Shown piece by piece: positions 5,055 through 6,898 of a DNA stretch of 6,898 nucleotides; the first letter of the stretch is position 1; every line of letters starts with the position of its first letter. This DNA comes from Kiritimatiellales bacterium (GTDB lineage Bacteria > Verrucomicrobiota > Kiritimatiellia > Kiritimatiellales > Pontiellaceae). The translations under genes were made by a program, and so were the position numbers. Location of the stretch: assembly GCA_021734595.1 (NCBI GenBank), contig JAIPIO010000214.1, forward strand, positions 1-6,898, written 5' to 3'. The notes under the pieces were generated by a model. That model made no database searches. It saw only the letters and a program-made list of their open reading frames with translations, and was not told the DNA's origin.

Positions 5055-6138
5055 CCTGCGACTCACGGCGCGTTTCCGGGCGGTTCCGCAGTATCTGATC
5101 GATCTGTTCAGCCATGATCCGCATCAACGGGGTTTCATAGCATTGCCAAACCGGCTGGTTCGAAATGCCAGTCGTTGGAAGCCGCTGCTGAAGCCATGGG
5201 CCGAGCACCCTGCCTACCGTGGCATAGCGTCCGGAAAATACAATCCGATCAAACCCATCCATTGCGGCCAACGCCATGCCTACGCGCAGGAGGATGCGAT
5301 ACTCCAGCACCTGCTTGGCCAGCGACAAATCCACTTCTTCCGAGAGAAGAACCTCCTGTATCGTTACAGGACGACCGGCCAGAGCCATCATTCCGCTTTG
5401 TTGTGTCAGCAACAGATTAAGCTGCTCGGGCCCCCACTGCTCCATGCGGGCAAGGGTTAGCAACACGCCGGAATCAATTTCACCGCAGGAGGTCTGACCG
5501 GGAAGTCCCTCCAGCGGGGTTGCCCCTCCGCTGACCATGACCGGCTCCGCCCCGCGGACACCCGCAATCTCCGGATGCGGTTCAAGACAGACCGAAACTA
5601 TTTTTGCCGTGCGGTTCTGCTTATTCCCCAACGAAGACCCGGCCGCCCTGCTGGCTGCTTCGTGGAACAGACCGTGGTATCCATAGCGGCGGATCCCAGT
5701 GCCGCCCAACGTATCCGGATTTATCGCATAGAGGTATTCGCGAGCGGGAAGTTTCGTGAAAAATGCCGTTTCAAAAAACAGCACCACCGGGCGTCCCGGC
5801 AAACACCAGAAACAGCATTCAATGATTTCCAGCACGGCGGGTATGTGCATCGGGGCAAACGGTACATATGACTTCAGCTTTTCAATGATGTTGGGCGTTG
5901 CCACGGTATGCGAACGGAAAAGATCCCCGCTGGCCGCAACATGCAGCGCCACGGACTCGACAGACAAAGAGTAGCCCCCGCATTCAATCTGCCGCAGGAT
6001 TTGCTCAAGCGCATCGCTAACAGTGACGTCCGTGCGGATACCCTTGATGCGACCTTGCTGCATAGGAGCCTGTTTTCCTGTCGGGAAAAAGCCATAGGCC
6101 AATGCATTCGGTTCCAAATTAAGTACTAAGCGGTTCAT
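5032..6138 (-). CDS. Divergent acetate kinase paralogue, probable pseudoenzyme
   Basis: The protein is 368 residues starting at ATG 6138 (minus strand), chosen because AAAGGA (6147-6152) lies 8 nt upstream and the protein then opens like acetate kinases (MNRLVLN). The frame stays open to 6312, but that part overlaps the upstream gene and reads as its shadow. Framework segments of the acetate/propionate kinase family are clear: APMHIPA (95-101), FFETAFF (121-127), LPAREYLYAI (130-139), GIRRYGYHGLFH (148-159) and TPLEGL (207-212). Catalytic parts are lost. After N7 the phosphate loop GSSS is gone (LEPNA). The HRVVHGG arginine is replaced (LHVAASG, 65-71). The FDTAFH aspartate is E123. CHLGNG reads CLEPHP (184-189). 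GTRSGDID reads QTSCGEID (215-222), so the key arginine is S217. FTxGIGEN reads FSGRYATV (301-308). I infer a non-catalytic partner or regulator of the upstream kinase; a changed substrate is possible. Confidence 0.75.
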   Translation of the reverse strand: MNRLVLNLEPNALAYGFFPTGKQAPMQQGRIKGIRTDVTVSDALEQILRQIECGGYSLSVESVALHVAASGDLFRSHTVATPNIIEKLKSYVPFAPMHIPAVLEIIECCFWCLPGRPVVLFFETAFFTKLPAREYLYAINPDTLGGTGIRRYGYHGLFHEAASRAAGSSLGNKQNRTAKIVSVCLEPHPEIAGVRGAEPVMVSGGATPLEGLPGQTSCGEIDSGVLLTLARMEQWGPEQLNLLLTQQSGMMALAGRPVTIQEVLLSEEVDLSLAKQVLEYRILLRVGMALAAMDGFDRIVFSGRYATVGRVLGPWLQQRLPTTGISNQPVWQCYETPLMRIMAEQIDQILRNRPETRRESQAHLLATP

Positions 6139-6898
6139 GGGTTGAGTCCTTTCCATCGTTGGCGTCAGGCCGTTCTTGCGCCAAGGTTTGATATACCTGC
6201 CGCGCAATGGCCAGTTCTTCATTCGTTTGAATGACGAGAATGCGGACCGGGCTTTCCGCAACTGCCACATCCCCGGGAAGTGTGCGCAACGTGCGGTTTT
6301 TTTCGGGATCAATTTTCAAGCCGAAACAACCCAGCCCCCGGCAAACCTTCTCCCGGACTGCCGCAACCTGTTCCCCGACGGTGTCGGTAAAAATCACCGC
6401 GTCCGCCTGACCGACCACGGTTAGATAGGCGCCCAGATATTTTCGTATCCGCCAAATATAGGCGAATGCCGTGTCGCGAACAGATTCGTCCGTTTCCGTA
6501 TCCGCCAGAATATCACGGATATCTCCTGATACTCCGCTGAGTCCGAGCACGCCGCTCTGCCGGTTCAATACTTGCTCAACAGCGTCTTCCTGGCCGTGCA
6601 TATACGTCAGCAGGCTCAACGTGAGCGCCGGATCAATGTCGCCGCAACGCGTACTCATGATTAATCCCTGTAGCGGCGAATATCCCATGGTGTTATCCAC
6701 GCTGCAGCCGTTTTTCACGGCACACAGACTGGCTCCGCCACTGCCGAGATGACAGCTTACCGCAGAAAACCTGGAAAGCGGTCGCCCCAGCATGCGGGCG
6801 GCTTCCCCAACCACAAACTGATGGCTGGTGCCGTGAAAGCCATACTTGCGCAGGCCATGCCGGGTGCGCAGCTTTTCAGGAATCGCATAGGTGTAGGC
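6119..6898 (-). CDS. ackA: Acetate kinase, C-terminal two thirds (cut by the window edge)
   Basis: 259 residues are visible before the TAA at 6119-6121; about 140-150 N-terminal residues lie beyond the right edge. Acetate kinase interconverts acetyl phosphate plus ADP and acetate plus ATP, and is a cytoplasmic homodimer. Motifs seen, numbered from the first visible residue: YAIP (4-7), KYGFHGTSH (18-26), CHLGSGGAS (49-57), STRCGDIDP (82-90) with the catalytic arginine R84, SGVLGLSGVSGDIRD (115-129), RIRKYLGAY (150-158), and the TNEE loop near the end. Two places differ from the common form: CHLGSGGAS has Ser for Asn and one extra residue, and FTDTVGEQ (170-177) stands for FTxGIGEN in the nucleotide-binding region. 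The remaining catalytic residues suggest an active enzyme. It overlaps the next gene by 20 nt. A phosphotransacetylase or phosphoketolase gene may lie upstream but cannot be seen. Confidence 0.92.
   Translation of the reverse strand, partial: AYTYAIPEKLRTRHGLRKYGFHGTSHQFVVGEAARMLGRPLSRFSAVSCHLGSGGASLCAVKNGCSVDNTMGYSPLQGLIMSTRCGDIDPALTLSLLTYMHGQEDAVEQVLNRQSGVLGLSGVSGDIRDILADTETDESVRDTAFAYIWRIRKYLGAYLTVVGQADAVIFTDTVGEQVAAVREKVCRGLGCFGLKIDPEKNRTLRTLPGDVAVAESPVRILVIQTNEELAIARQVYQTLAQERPDANDGKDSTHEPLST

Noticed and set aside
6139..6312. N-terminal extension of the acetate kinase-like gene up to 6312
   Set aside because: It lies wholly inside the ackA reading frame, has no family similarity, and a good ribosome binding site plus an acetate kinase-like N-terminus mark the start at 6138.
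5032..6898. The two acetate kinase ORFs as one gene split by a frameshift
   Set aside because: The upstream ORF contains the C-terminal motifs and its own end, while the downstream ORF begins again with an N-terminal motif and repeats the middle motifs. They are two homologous genes.

Overview
The window is ordinary chromosomal bacterial DNA of medium-high GC, with no phage, IS, tRNA, rRNA or CRISPR signature. The organism cannot be named from sequence alone. The tig-clpP-clpX order is widespread in bacteria. The frequent short TTCCA...TGGAA palindromes between genes, together with a Sel1 lipoprotein and a zinc-ribbon protein, remind me of the PVC group, in particular Kiritimatiellota-like genomes. 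That is recollection and inference, not something shown here.

Left part, positions 1-1485: two apparently single genes on the plus strand. The first is a small double zinc-ribbon (zf-TFIIB type) protein. The second is a lipoprotein with four back-to-back 36-residue Sel1 repeats. Both are followed by gaps holding several copies of a 7-5-7 palindrome (TTTTCCA-N5-TGGAAAA). The gap after the Sel1 gene also has a good intrinsic terminator and a strong sigma70-like promoter for the next operon.

Middle, 1486-4839: a complete protein quality-control operon, tig (trigger factor), clpP (protease subunit) and clpX (unfoldase). All three look full length with catalytic and binding motifs intact. Trigger factor meets nascent chains at the ribosome; ClpX unfolds substrates and feeds them to ClpP. 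The two gaps inside this operon carry a different repeat: GGAT-led octamers on the left and ATCC-ended octamers on the right, with an 8-nt period, placed just before the next ribosome binding site.

Right part, 5032-6898: a convergent minus-strand pair that overlaps by 20 bp. The upstream gene, cut by the window edge, is an acetate kinase (ackA) with most catalytic motifs. The downstream gene is a complete 368-codon ORF that keeps the acetate kinase framework but has lost nearly all catalytic and nucleotide-binding residues. It looks like a maintained pseudoenzyme paralogue. This pair and the octamer arrays are the most interesting items here.

The 192-bp gap between clpX and the acetate kinase pair holds no gene I recognise and no convincing terminator.
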